64,000 nucleotides of DNA, from assembly GCF_950023065.1 (NCBI RefSeq), contig NC_088679.1, positions 53,010,001 to 53,074,000 on the forward strand, given 5' to 3'. Positions 12,282 through 24,498 of the stretch are shown here, piece after piece. Both the position numbers and the translations under genes were made by a program. How positions within the stretch are numbered: the first letter of the stretch is position 1; every line of letters starts with the position of its first letter. The DNA comes from Planococcus citri. Lineage: Eukaryota > Arthropoda > Insecta > Hemiptera > Pseudococcidae. The notes beneath the pieces were generated by a model. That model was given only the letters and a program-made list of their open reading frames with translations, did not search any database and was not told the DNA's origin.

Positions 12282-12749
12282 ATATCGTCGGTGGCTCCGT
12301 TGATACCTCGTATGTGCAACTTTTTACTCAAACCATGTTTTTATATCATTGGATTCGTCTCTTAAAGACGAATCGAATGAAATTCCTCGTATGTGCTTAA
12401 ATACAACGTTGTCCGATAGAGCGCGCTAAAACATATCTTTTCTCCTATGTGTATGAATGATACCTCTTATGTGTATGAGAATAACCCGTATGTGCACCAT
12501 AATACCTCTTATGTGCATGAATGATACCTCTTATGTGCATAAAATTTTGAAATATTATTGATTTATTCAGTTATACGTTGAGTAAAATGCAATGTAAGTA
12601 CTCAAACACACTTCAGGGTCACCATGGTGTCAAACTGCAACAAGCAGACACCTTTATCAACTTTTTTTTGCCTCCAAACAGTTTTTCGCTTCTCCTGAAA
12701 AAAGTAGTTCTTTTCACATACGGGGTATCAACGGAGCCACCGACGATAT
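12282..12749. mobile_element. MITE-like element with about 30-bp TIRs and internal repeats
   Basis: The left end ATATCGTCGGTGGCTCCGTT is matched by its reverse complement at the right end, and the match runs on to GATACC(T/C)CGTATGTG. The interior has a run of ATACCTCTTATGTGCATGAA-type units at about 12440-12540. No coding capacity. The target duplication is not clear because the edge is TA-rich. Non-autonomous DNA transposon of unknown superfamily. Confidence 0.75.
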
Positions 12750-15700
12750 GTAATGTGTAGACCTAGGTACATCAACGAGATGTCATCGTGTGATGGTATT
12801 TTGAACATAGGCACCTACTCGTATTTAGATTACAGCCTCTTCTTATTACATAAAAAAATCAATGTTAGCGGATAAGGGTAGGCGAAGGTACAGTATGTTT
12901 CAAATTTATCTTCTTGACAATACTTTTTTTTTCAGTTTAGCACCAGAAAATGCCAACTTGGCGTAATTTTTCAACTACGTAAAATACTTTGTTGGCATGC
13001 CTGCGCCTTCGTATACGTTACTTCGTCATCTGTTTATATTTGCACAGATTCGTGAAATGAAACTGAGAAACAATGTTAATTAACTAAAAACAAAAGTTGG
13101 TTACTTTTGAAATTACATCAGACATTTTGCAGTACGTATTAATGTGCTTAGGTGGGTTCTACGTACCCAGTTATCTACTTACAAGTTGCGGAAAAAGTTG
13201 CATATATTTAATTTTTTCGCTACCTATATCTATATGGGAACGTGAAACTACTCAGTTGTCATTTTTCATCCTAGGTACATACTTTATATGAATTACTCGT
13301 ATTTACAGCTTTTAGATTTTTCCCCTTTTCGTTTGCTTCAAAATATTAGCATTTTGGAATAGAATGATGAAATAATAGATTGAAGAATAGGGGTAGGTAT
13401 AGTAAGGTAATGTAGATAGATTTCGATACTTTGTGTCAAAGTAGGTACCCACATATCTATTTTGTTGGCTGGAAATGAAGCTGCATCCTTATACTTATTA
13501 TTAAGGTATCGCAGAATTTGGCACTGGCCAACATGATGGCAATCAATGTATAATTAAAGGATAAAATATGTTTTAAATTATAAATACTAATGTAAATGAA
13601 GCGTAGAGCGCCATAGCCAAGCTCTTTGTGACGGATTCGCTTGCATTCATTATTTAACTTGCCCATTAATCTTACCTTGATTGAAGTTTAATGAATGACC
13701 GCATAAATTAGCCGTAATGAAACTAACTCAAACAAATTACCAGCGATAAATTCCCTAAAGATGTGCTAAACCTCAATATCTTACCCAAACGTTAGATAAT
13801 GACACTTATGAAACAGTATTTTAAACGCTGACCTTTGTAACAAATCATTATTATATTATCCTGGTACCCTATTTTTAGTTTCATCTACCTACTTGAGCTA
13901 AAAATTTATAAAAAGCTCATAATAAGAAAAAATATTGAAATTTTTTCATGTAGTTTACCTTATTTCTGTATTCTCGTACCTATTTAAAACAAAAAAAGAA
14001 CCAGCTGACTTTAAATCATTCGAAATGAGAGAATTTATCATTTTAATTTCACCTTCGGGCAGGTAAAAAGACTCGGAATATTTTCTGAAAATTGATAAAA
14101 ATAATTCTTCGCTTAGGTACGCAGTCAACTTTCAACTGAGCAAGATTTTAAACGTTTTTGAATAAAACGTGCGTTTTATAATTATAAGTTGAACTTACCA
14201 GCCGTAATAGATTGAGCACAAGAGGATAATTTACATAATATCTTTCAAAAAACTTTCTTACGAAACTTGTTCAACTGCGAGAACTTACCGTTGGAGTTTT
14301 TCAACAAACCATGCAAACAAAACTAGTCCGAGTGCTGCGACAAAGGCAAAAAAGATTTCCAAATTTTTAACCCAAAATGAAATGTCATAATATACTTTCT
14401 AAATTACAACCCAACTTTGCGTAAATTGTTGCATTAAAATTCATTTCTTGTTTACGACAACCAAATTATATAATTTTCATTGTTGCAAAAGGAGAAAAAA
14501 AAACATATTTTGATAAAATAGATATTTTATGTACGTACAAGCACGTATTTCGTATCGGGTCAAGTTTTATTCAATTTTATACGCGAAGCCTATGTTTTTG
14601 AAATAAGTATGTTTTTATAATAAAACTTTTTCTATTTCGACTAAGTAAAAGATCGACTCGACGTAAGAGAATTGAAAGTTGAAATGAAAAGCGACAAAGT
14701 TATTCTCAACCCTTTATGCCATACTTTACTTAATGTGGAAATGAATGTCATTTCAAGATTTACCATTGTCAGTGACATTGTACAATATATATCCGCGTGG
14801 TTTTTGCTGCTTGTAATTTTCAAGTTTAACCGTCAAGTTTCGGTGAAACGTGACTCTGAATAACACTTTTGCTCATCTAAGAATTATTTGAGTTCTGTTA
14901 AGGCTTTGTTTATATTCAAAAAATTACCCAGAACTGAAGTTCCGAGCTCGTGTTTTACCATTTGAAAAAAAGTTTGTTCAAAAGTATCACTATCGAGCTT
15001 TGCATCACAAGGTATCTAGCTAACGCCTATGTGATAGCGATATAGGCAGCCCATAAGACAAACCTGTCCTCAGACACGTATCTACTTAATTTCCAGGCTG
15101 TTGAAATAATGACATTTATTCGCTATTTAAAAAATACCAGTCTTTTTCGCTCAAAAAATTAAAAAAGGTTTACTAAGTATTTTTATTGATTTTTTTCATT
15201 TTGAATTGTCACTTTTTAAATCCACGAATCAAAATTATTGTATGTACATATATCCATGTTCTGAAACATTTCCTTCTCACCGAAAGAAAAAAAACTTGAT
15301 ACTTTTCCCCAAGATTCTCAAACATTTGATCCATTTCTAAATGTAAGAAGATCTGCTCATGTTGCTAAAGAGAAAAGGTTCACTTTGTGACAATACTCTC
15401 CGACTAAAACCGAAAACAGTGATTTTGGTTGCTGTATTTAAACTCGACAATGGTTCCCAATTTTCTATTAGAAACAAGAAGAAGAACCCATTTAAAACTT
15501 TTTGCAAAGTCAAACAAAATTTAAAGTTGCGTTAATTACCTACTGCTACAAAGTAGGAAGTGAGAAGCTAGGGTTTGAAGCACTTGTATAGGCATAGAAG
15601 AGAGAAAGAAAACTTGATACAATGCAATCATTCTCTTAACATCTTAACCACGCTTTTATAAATCAAAGTTGAAAAACGTTTAATTTTTTATAACTTTTAG

Positions 15701-17528
15701 GGTACGAAATCTTTCTCGCTCTTATAGAAGAATTCATTAGGGGGTACGAAATACGAAAAAAAATATATGAAAATTTCAATTTTGAAACATTTCAGTTATA
15801 CCTACAAATAAACGCGATGCTGCGAAATATTACTAATACTTTTTACTCGTACCTACGGAGTAATACAGGAATGAAAAAACGGTCATCGTGTAAAAAGTTA
15901 AATTCATTTATGAAAATAAATTAAAGACAAGAAACGAACATAATTCATTATTCAACGATGAAAACGTTTATTTTTCAACAATAAAATGCTGCTTGATGCT
16001 TTTTAGATCCTTAACTTTCTAAAGGAAGGTATCCCCGTCTCACCTGCAACTATTATATATTTCCTGCAATAAATAATATCGTAACAGTTATAAAATTTTA
16101 ATTTTTCTCCATTCAAAAATTTTAACGCAATTATGAAAATGGAAAGAAACTTATTTCGCATCGAAGCGGACAAAAATTTTCTCAATGATTTATTCCCAAA
16201 TTATTTCAACAATAGGTAGGTATATTTACAACCTACCTACTTCCTACGCAGATAAACTGATACAGAAAAATCTATTTGACGTTACAATAGCACAGAAAAT
16301 TTTTTCATGGTTTTGATTTGAAATTCAGAAGTGCCTATTGAGGATTCACCTTTCTCAATTTTCTAAAAGAGATGAAATTGATAGAGAAGTAAAGAGGAGA
16401 TGGTTTTTTTTCAGTTCAAGTTTACAGTTTGGTATTCGCCTTATTTTGGTCAGCGACGCCTACATTCCATAAAAAATAATCGAATGCCTTTAAATGAAAA
16501 TGGTAGTCTCCTCACAAAAGACAATTTGAAATTCTGATTTTCAAACTGTTTTAGCACCATGAAGAAAAAATAAATAAATAAATAAATAAAAATCGAAATA
16601 CTTGCCAAAATTTAATCACAAAATGAAAACTATCGCTACTCTGCATTTTACAGAAAGGATGGGAAGTTCAGTTCTAGTGATTAAAATAATTAAAGATAAA
16701 CACGATCCATATTTTTTTTTTTCAAAAAAATTGATTCGTAGTCGTTTGTGTTTATTTACGGCAAACTGAGTATGCAATTCTATTAACGTCATCGCATTGT
16801 CTTCGAAGTCGAACTCTTTAGAACCAAAAATGAAGTCGCGTCAACTGGTTTTGGTCAAACTGTGTATGAGTTTTCTTCGATGGTCATGGTCTACCAATAA
16901 AATGGGAGAGCTGCATGAAACATCAGTAAAAATTAAACTATTCTATGCTAAAGCGCCTAAAGCGGATCAGAATTGGCAAAAAATGCCAATTGTGTTTTAT
17001 TGGAAGGATTTCGGCGAATATGATTAAAAAGTGGACCTAGGTATAATATATTGACGTAGGTAGGCATGCCCTATGTTTTTACGAATTAATATCACTGGAA
17101 AGCAAAACGTGAAAATCGTAAGGTCGTCACAAAAATGATTTCGCCATGAACCACCCTTTTTATGCAGTAACATAATTTTATACTTAACAGAAGATAGACA
17201 TTTTTATTTTGGGAGACTACCAACCGGATGTGTATGCAAAATACATAAATTTGAATTTTTACAATTATTTTTAGACGTAGGTACTTAAGTAATTCATTTT
17301 TGAAATTTGATTTTGAAAATTAGGCTTTTTCTAAATTTTTTAGATTGAAATAAGATGCTTAGGAACCTCTCATTTTCCCCTTCAAATTTCAAAATAAAAT
17401 TTCAACTGATTTTCAAAATGAAATTTGGACAAATTATCAACATTTTTGCGCCTTCATTCTCCAAGCAAATTATTTTATGCAAAATGAAAATTTTTCCAAA
17501 ATTCAAAAACATAGAAATTCTGTTTTTT
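12750..17528. other. intergenic AT-rich DNA
   Basis: No gene supported. It contains a short (AAAT)n run at about 16570-16590 and one copy of a short dispersed repeat at 16755-16787. An open frame at 16797-17027 is not supported by splice or family evidence. Confidence 0.5.
16755..16787 (+). repeat. short dispersed repeat, copy 1
   Basis: TTTACGGCAAACTG followed by TATGCAATTCTATTAAC recurs at 49180-49206 with two differences. The flanks differ. Probably a fragment of a larger mobile element. Confidence 0.6.
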
Positions 17529-17571
17529 CCCTATTGACAAAATTATGCTTAAAAGCATGCGTAACAATGCG

Positions 17572-17849
17572 CAGTGGCGTAGCCAGGATTTTCTCAAGGA
17601 GGGGGCAAAACCAGATTTTTAGGCATGAAAAATCGAAATGAGGGGTAATTTTCTAGAAATCTATTATGATGTGTGGTGATTTCATGAAAATGAAGGCCAA
17701 AGTACTGCTCGAGCGAAGCGAGAGCGAAAATTTTTAGAAAAAATGGGTCCAAACAACGAAAAAACGTCCATTTTTGCATGCTTTCTTAAAAATTTTCGCT
17801 CTCAAGGGGGAGGCCATGGCCCCCTTCGCCCCCCTTGGCTACGCCACTG
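17572..17849. mobile_element. hAT-like MITE with perfect 8-bp TSD
   Basis: TIRs CAGTGGCGTAGCCAGG and CTTGGCTACGCCACTG, flanked on both sides by the same 8 bases, ACAATGCG (17564-17571 and 17850-17857). The other copy of the host element at 24.5 kb lacks this insert and shows the single target site. Length 278. Eight-base duplications and CAG..CTG ends are typical of hAT. Contains one partial GAGCGAAGCGAG motif. Confidence 0.9.
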
Positions 17850-18033
17850 ACAATGCGTGATTTTGGAGTGGTGTAAAAGCGTGCATTATCGCGTTAAAAA
17901 TGTGCATTTTCGCATGCTAAACAGAAGCAATCTAGCAATCAAGTATTTTCTAAAATGCAATCCAGTGAGTAAACATTTTTTCAAGTCCAAAAATTGATAA
18001 CATTTAATGCAAAAATAACCTCTAGTCCAATAA

Positions 18034-18104
18034 GCTGCAAGGTGGCCGAGTGAGTTACATGGCAGCACAACGCAGTAACCAGGGATCAATCCCCGCACGC
18101 AGCA
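18034..18104 (+). ncRNA. tRNA-like Pol III segment inside TIR element, copy 1
   Basis: GGTGGCCGAGTGAG resembles a tRNA Leu/Ser A box, and GGGATCAATCCCC resembles a degenerate B box with a T-arm-like hairpin. GCTGC at the start pairs with GCAGC at the end like an acceptor stem. T runs follow. It is not a functional tRNA by eye: the anticodon arm is not evident. Best read as a tRNA-derived module. Confidence 0.5.
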
Positions 18105-18390
18105 TAAATTTTTCACTTTTTTTCTCATTTTTTTGAAAAAATTATCTATTGGAATGTCTTAAAATTCACAATTAATCGGTAGATATATTGCCTGTGAGTT
18201 ATGAGCAATTTTTCTGCTAAAATTTCCGCACTTTTTGTGCAATTTTTTTAAAAAGTCCAAATTCACACATGCGTGTGATATGCAAAAAAGCATGCATTTC
18301 AGCATGTTGTGCGCACAATTTTTGTCAATAGGGTTATTTCAAACTTTCAAATTTTTTATTCACCTTGAAACTGTTGACGAGTCTCTCTCT

Positions 18391-19000
18391 CAGGGCTGTA
18401 TACCAATATTCAAATACCAATACCAATACCGGCAATACCGGCAAATTTTGCAAAAATTTTCGAATACCGTTTTACCAATACCGATTAGCAGACAGATGAA
18501 GTACCAATTTACAAAATACCAATAAAGTTTTTGAAATGGTATTAATACCAAAATACCAATACCAAAATAATTTTCAATGGTATATTTTGGTATTGGTATT
18601 TTGTGGTATTTTGAATTTTTTGATTGATTACAAAATTTTAAATAAAATAACTAATAAATTACTCATATTGAAAAGCTTGTAAGTGATAATGATGAACCTT
18701 GAACTCGCAAATTGAGGTGTCTAAATAGAAAAAAAGTGTAATTTCTAAAAAAAATTGGAAAAACTTTGTTAATTTTGGGCTAAAAACACACTTCTTATTC
18801 GGTATTATATTGGTACAATACCAATACCAATACCAGATACCGAAAAAAAATCTACAACATAATAAAATACCAATACCAAAATACCAAAATTCGATATCTG
18901 TATTGGAGAATACCGAAATACCAATACCATTTGGGGAACTGTATGTTAAATACCAATACCTGGTACCAATACCATTTATGTTTATCGGTATACAGCCCTG
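18391..19000. mobile_element. hAT-like MITE CAGGGCTGTATACC with CCAATA repeats
   Basis: TIRs CAGGGCTGTATACC and GGTATACAGCCCTG enclose 610 bases dominated by ACCAATACC-type repeats in both orientations, so much of it can fold back. GTCTCTCTC occurs on both flanks (18381-18389 and 19002-19010), consistent with a target duplication in a CT-rich site, though the exact 8 bases are ambiguous. It splits a LINE remnant. Confidence 0.85.
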
Positions 19001-20035
19001 CGTCTCTCTCAACATAGACTCAAAAATTGATCACAATCTCCCATATGCTTATGACTCATATCTCCATAAAGCCTCTTCCATTCTGAACTCCATTCAGCTA
19101 TATATCCTCTTCAACCTTTCTATCCAGAAAATCCTACAAAAACTAAGAAAAATATTCTCTCATTTGATACATCATTACTTGAACACATTCAACTAAGTAC
19201 CTACACAAATTATCAATAACTTTATTGCTCAGTATAATGATTTCATATTGTTTTACACTGATGGGTCAAAATCCGTAGATTGCTGTGGTTGTTCGGTCAT
19301 TCGTGATTGCGAGGTTTCGCGATTTCCACTTCCCTGCTTGTTCAGTATTCTTTTATGTGAACTAGGTATATGCTATACTTACATCTTTTAACATGGCAAT
19401 TGAGAGCAGACTCGACAAAGTTGCGATCTTTGCCGATTCACTAAATTCCATCTCTCAACTAAGATCTAAATCAAAGCAACATCCAATTGTCTCAGGAAAT
19501 CTCATCTTTCCAATGTGACAGGGATGTTACCATAGCCTGGATTCCAGCCCACTCAGGAATCTTGGGAAATGAAACAGTAGACTTAGCAGCAAAGCAGTCA
19601 CTACGGATTTCACTGGTACAAGAAACACCTGTCCCTGTGTCTGATGTGATGTAAGCCATATTATGTTCACGGTTAATTCCCAGCTAGATTCTCACCACCA
19701 CCAACATTCAAGATTTGCCCAGGAAGCAGGCTATTGCCTTATGCCATATATGTATGTACAGGCCATACCCTCCTCACCCACTCTCATCTGTTCAAAAAAG
19801 AATCTCCTCCAATATGCTCTACATGCAAAGTCCAACTCACCATCTCCCACATCTTACTCTCCTGTCAAGATCATTCCAATTTAAGAAACTCACTTAACCT
19901 TCCTAAAACCCTACCTGAAATAGCTCATAACCCTTCAATCTTATTCTCCTTTCTCCAAAAATCCAACCTCCTTTTGAATTTTTTTTTGTCAAATTACTCT
20001 GGGGCGTCGAAGTCAAGTACTTTGTAATGATCAAA
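19001..20035 (+). pseudogene. decayed LINE fragment: RNase H and C-terminal zinc-finger region
   Basis: Scattered over several frames are typical motifs of an RNase-H-bearing non-LTR retrotransposon: FYTDGSK at about 19251, KVAIFADSLNSISQL at about 19420, AWIPAHSGILGNETVDLAAK at about 19535, and a C-x2-C-x7-H-x4-C region (ICSTCKVQLTISHILLSC) at about 19800. Frameshifts and stops separate them. The 5' side probably continues at 18334-18390 on the other side of the nested MITE. No intact reverse transcriptase core is present. Clade uncertain (I, R1 or a relative). Confidence 0.8.
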
Positions 20036-20039
20036 TGCA

Positions 20040-23000
20040 AAAATATTAGTAGGTAGGTACTGTATGGAAAAAAAGTTGAAAGGAGTTGAAACTTCTTTTA
20101 AAAGATCCAGTCAATTGACCGATTCAATGCCCATTTCAATTTATTTTTGAGAAGAATCAAACTCAGAGTCAATTCAGAGCTGGATTTGAGAAAAAAATTC
20201 TTGAGAGACTTTTTGGATATTATGCTTACGTTTCTTATTCCAACCGCTCTTTCATGTTATTGGAAATCGTAGGTATAATCGATTCCAAGTGGCATTTATG
20301 AATTGTACTAATCGGGTACCTATCACATAAACCTCAAAAGCACAAAAATCTTAATTTTTTTTTAAATCTTCGAGATGCAACCTTTGGTACAATGTACTTA
20401 CCTTACCAAATTGATTAAAACATTTTAAACTTACATACATACAACATGAATATAAAAGAGACTTACAACTTTGTATTCTAAGGAATACACATTCGCTAAT
20501 TTCTTCCAAGTTATAGTTTTGTATTAATAGGAAAACTTTTCATCAAAATTTCATTCGATAATTCGAAAATAAAATAAATTTCTGTACCTACTTCTCGAAG
20601 AAAACTAATCGTGTATTTTATTTAAAATCTTTACATCTGTTCAAGTTACGTACGTACGTACGTAGGTAGCGGGTACTAAACATTTTAGTTCTATAACACA
20701 TAAAGTTGCAAAATTTTCAATAGCAGGTGTAACGTTTTGAAAGAGTAAAATGCTTTTATGCATAAATACTTAGGTAAAACTCTGCCACACGGAGCTTGAT
20801 TGGTAATAAGATTTCATTTGTGTATAAGTTCACAATACTTATTTGGAAATTCGCACAAACTGAAATATGAAAACAACAACTTTTTGACAAATTCCAGGGA
20901 AAATATTAGAATTTGTCGTGAACATATGAATGAAATATTAAATATAAGAGTTATAGGAGGTGTATGCATACCTATACATTATAAGTAGACATGCAGGTGT
21001 AAGTATATTTTCAACAGCATAAATACCGAAATAATACCTTCATTTTATCAAAATATACTTTCAATATGACAAGTAGTCGGTAGTTCAGTTTTTCAATATC
21101 ACGTACCTACGTATAGGTACCTATTAACACTTATCGAAGTCGAATAAAATACACCCACAGTACTGCTATATACCTATTAGTACCTACCCACACATAGGTA
21201 CTTCAAACGTTTTAATTAAACGTGATTATAGTTTCAAATCTACGCACGAATAACAAAAGAATTCTCCTAATCAAAAATCTAAATTGGTTCTTTTTCCAAT
21301 AATTACTCGTGTAAGGTAAACATAATTTATAGGGAAAGTAATTTGAAATACTTATACCTATTTCATATATTTCTACTGTTCGTGTCAAATAATAATTTAC
21401 TTTTCGATTCGTGTATTTTGTAGGTGAAATTTTTATTCTAAATTATACATCGTTTACTCGTTTCTAAAAAAAGTAGGTAGGTATTGTAAATATAGTAAAG
21501 TAGGTAATGTTTCGAAAAAAGCAATATTAAGAATAATTCGCCCTCGTTAAATACGAGCTCAATCTTGAAACCCTCATAGTGTGTCAATTCATGGTGTTAT
21601 TTTTTTATCGCCATCGTTTTTTTTAAAATAATACTTAGAACTTGTACTTTGTATTAGCAGTCTTTCTGATTTGTAGGAAGGAACTTTGATACTTAAAATA
21701 GATTTTTAAAAAATAGGCTTTCAAACAGTGCTGAAAAATCAAAATATTCGTGGAAAAAATTACCGCACTACAAATATTTAAAAAATCAAAAAAAAAAAAT
21801 TAAAAATTTGATAGCTTAAAAATCATGCAATATTTCAGATCTGAGAGAATAAAAAATTGCTCGAGACTAGGTTACCTATTTTATGAATACCAACAACCTC
21901 TGTAATTACTGTGTCCTCGAAATGGTAAAAATGAATACCATGCTTTCGACTAAATACGAAGCACCGATAAATTTTCCTTCGCTAACAGCAAAAAAATATT
22001 TAAAAACGTATTCGCGAAGTAATTTGATTCTGTATTTTGAGTAAGTTTTGTTACAAACTTGTCCAACTTGCTGATTTGGAATGTTGCCATCGTGTTACAG
22101 ATATGTTAGAATCACCGTTTGCTTATGACGGAAAAATTTCTCCTTTGCAGCAGCAGATTATGGCTTTTTTCATGGCGTTTTTAAACGTTTCATTTTCGCT
22201 TGGCTTCACACCAAATAGCATTGAACGAGATTAATGCTGTTTTTACGTTTGTTATTTCTAAATGTTATTTGTCGTTATTACAGATCATTTGATGGTAAAT
22301 TCACTATTCGATGATTTGACAAAGAAAATACTTACCCCTACAGCTATACAAACTAAAATTAATTGAAATGAAGGACGTAATGATATTTGTTTATCACTCG
22401 AACAGAAACAGATACTTACCTACCGTATGGCATCGTTTTTCTACCAAATAAATCTGTAAAACGAAACGCGACCTACGCTGAGTCTTTTACACTGTTAATT
22501 TGTAATAGGTACATACCTATCTTTCCATTTTCTCATCTATACCTACCTAATACTTTGCTGTAGTTGGGTATCTAAATTGTTCATCTGCAGATAAAATTCT
22601 TGATACTTTTACTTACTCGAATGTTGTTTCATTTTTTTGTCAGCATTTTTAGATTTACGTAAACAAAACTATAGACTAACTTTTTTTTTTACATTTGTAC
22701 CGAAAAGTTTGAATTCTCCTTCATTTTTGAGATTCCAGCGCCAAAAAATTCGAATATATAAATTACTTTTCGAGCATTGAATTTAAAACGAAAAGTAAAT
22801 TTGCAAAAAAACGAAAAAGAATTAAAAATTAATTCCAACATTTTTTCTTAAAACAAAACGGATCCGTCTTAACCATTTTACAAATGTAAAGAAATACTTC
22901 AAATGACTCGAGCACCTTTTCAAAAAGTTTTCAACTCTTTAAAAAGTGAAGAAAAAAATTAAGAAAATAAAAAAACCGAAAAATTTATATAAAAAAAAGA

Positions 23001-23260
23001 AGTAAAAACTTATCTTCTTTGTATTAATTCAGTAGCACTTAAGATATTGGGCCGAAAGTTGAAAACCTTTCATTTTAACGAAACTTATTTAAAAATGGCT
23101 CCATGCTGCTTTGTTATAATACAACTTATATGACACTCGGCGGGTTTTTTAATAAAACTCAACTTTCTGTCAGCGGAACTGAATATCTTTCAACGTCCTA
23201 AGAGGTTTTTAAACTTAAAGCTTCGAGTTTTCTTTGAAATCCTCTTACATTATCTTTTCC
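20040..23260. other. intergenic AT-rich DNA
   Basis: No gene supported. Several TAGGTACC-type runs (about 20640-20670, 21100-21200, 21470) are present. The open frame at 22037-22234 has no recognisable features. Confidence 0.45.
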
Positions 23261-23267
23261 TTTTCAG

Positions 23268-23349
23268 CTCCCGTGAAATTTCTGCCAATCTAACTATCGT
23301 CAAGGTGCTGGATAAAATCAACAGTAAATATCCATTACAGCAGCAATAA
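23268..23349 (+). CDS. possible isolated terminal exon
   Basis: A strong acceptor (TTATCTTTTCCTTTTCAG) is followed by one base and 26 codons that include SREISANLTIVKVLDKINSK and end PLQQQ before TAA. Composition is more gene-like than its surroundings. No matching upstream exon was found within the window and I do not recognise the peptide, so this may be chance or a relic. Confidence 0.22.
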
Positions 23350-24498
23350 TATTTTTTACAAGTGGTAAGCATATTTTCAAAACTTGAATCGCGTTTAAGC
23401 TGACAATGTACTATTTTTAGAGAGCACAGCTGAGTTCTCTTCTTCTACTCGTGTCTCTACCTACTATATTGACAACTATCGAGTTTAGTGTGTTAAAAAT
23501 ATTTTCTCACTGCGTTAGAAGTACATAAATAGGTACCCAACACAACGAGATGATATATATCTATAGATACAGTACATGTAGGTAGGTCTATAGACTATAT
23601 ACCTATTTTTAGATTATAAATGGAAAAATACGTCTATAATAGTTGAAAAATGCCTTTTATTTTTATCCCATGTTTGTATGGGTACTTGCCTAGCACGTCT
23701 AATATGTATTTGCCAATTTATTTACATTGTTTTCAAAAATTTGATTCGATTCCATTCGATCTGATTCGATTCATCCAGTACAATATAAATCTATAAGTTC
23801 TCCCAGGCCTATGCGCAATATTGCGCGAGTGGCACAGGGCTCCAGTTAACCATTTAACCATTACAGAATACAAAAACAAAAAAATAAATAAATAAACAAA
23901 CAAAACAAAATAAAATATGTAAAACAACAAAATGTAGTAAGCAATATAGACATTTTACCAACTACATAATTAGACCGACCAACAACAGAAACAAAAAAAT
24001 GAAATGAAAATAAACATAAGAGATTGGAAATACATTTTTTAGAATAAATTAGACTGTACTAAACAGGTAATATTTACTGGGGAGCAATAAATACAGTTTA
24101 CTATTAGATATAAATTGAACAAACAACGAGTAAGACATTACATCTGATCAACCATAACAGTAATGACAAAATAAAAGACAGACAAATAGGCCACAGGATA
24201 CTACAAGCATAATATATAAATACTCGTAAATAAACAAAGCCTAGATTTTGAGAGAAAGCGTTAGCTAGAGCAAAGGTATAGTTTAGTTTTTAGGGATGAG
24301 ACTATTTCTAGCTAGCCAATCATTGAGTTCTGCATGGGACCTGATGCAGCTCATGGCTCTGTTAAAAATTCTGGGCAATTTCCCAGGGGCCTGCATACCA
24401 GACCAAACCCACCTGAAACGTGGAGTTTTTGCCACCAAATTCCCAGTACTTGTACCCCTCTCACTAACATACACTCCAAATTTCCCTCTGTTCCTTTG

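Larger units (their letters stand above)
17529..18333. mobile_element. TIR element CCCTATTGAC..., copy 1, with nested MITE
   Basis: Ends CCCTATTGACAAAATTATGC and its counterpart TTTTTGTCAATAGGG. A second copy is at 24499-25061. The interior holds a tRNA-like A-box/B-box segment (18034-18104) followed by T runs. The element is interrupted by a hAT-like MITE at 17572-17849. Repeated GCATGC words and a hairpin-like GCATG content near both ends. No coding capacity. Superfamily unknown; the flanks show only a weak 7/8 direct match. Confidence 0.8.

Noticed and set aside
16797..17027. Open frame of 76 codons with plausible composition
   Set aside because: No homology I recognise and no supporting splice sites; it lies next to a dispersed repeat fragment.
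18034..18104. Ordinary tRNA gene
   Set aside because: No convincing anticodon arm and the segment is part of a repeated element.
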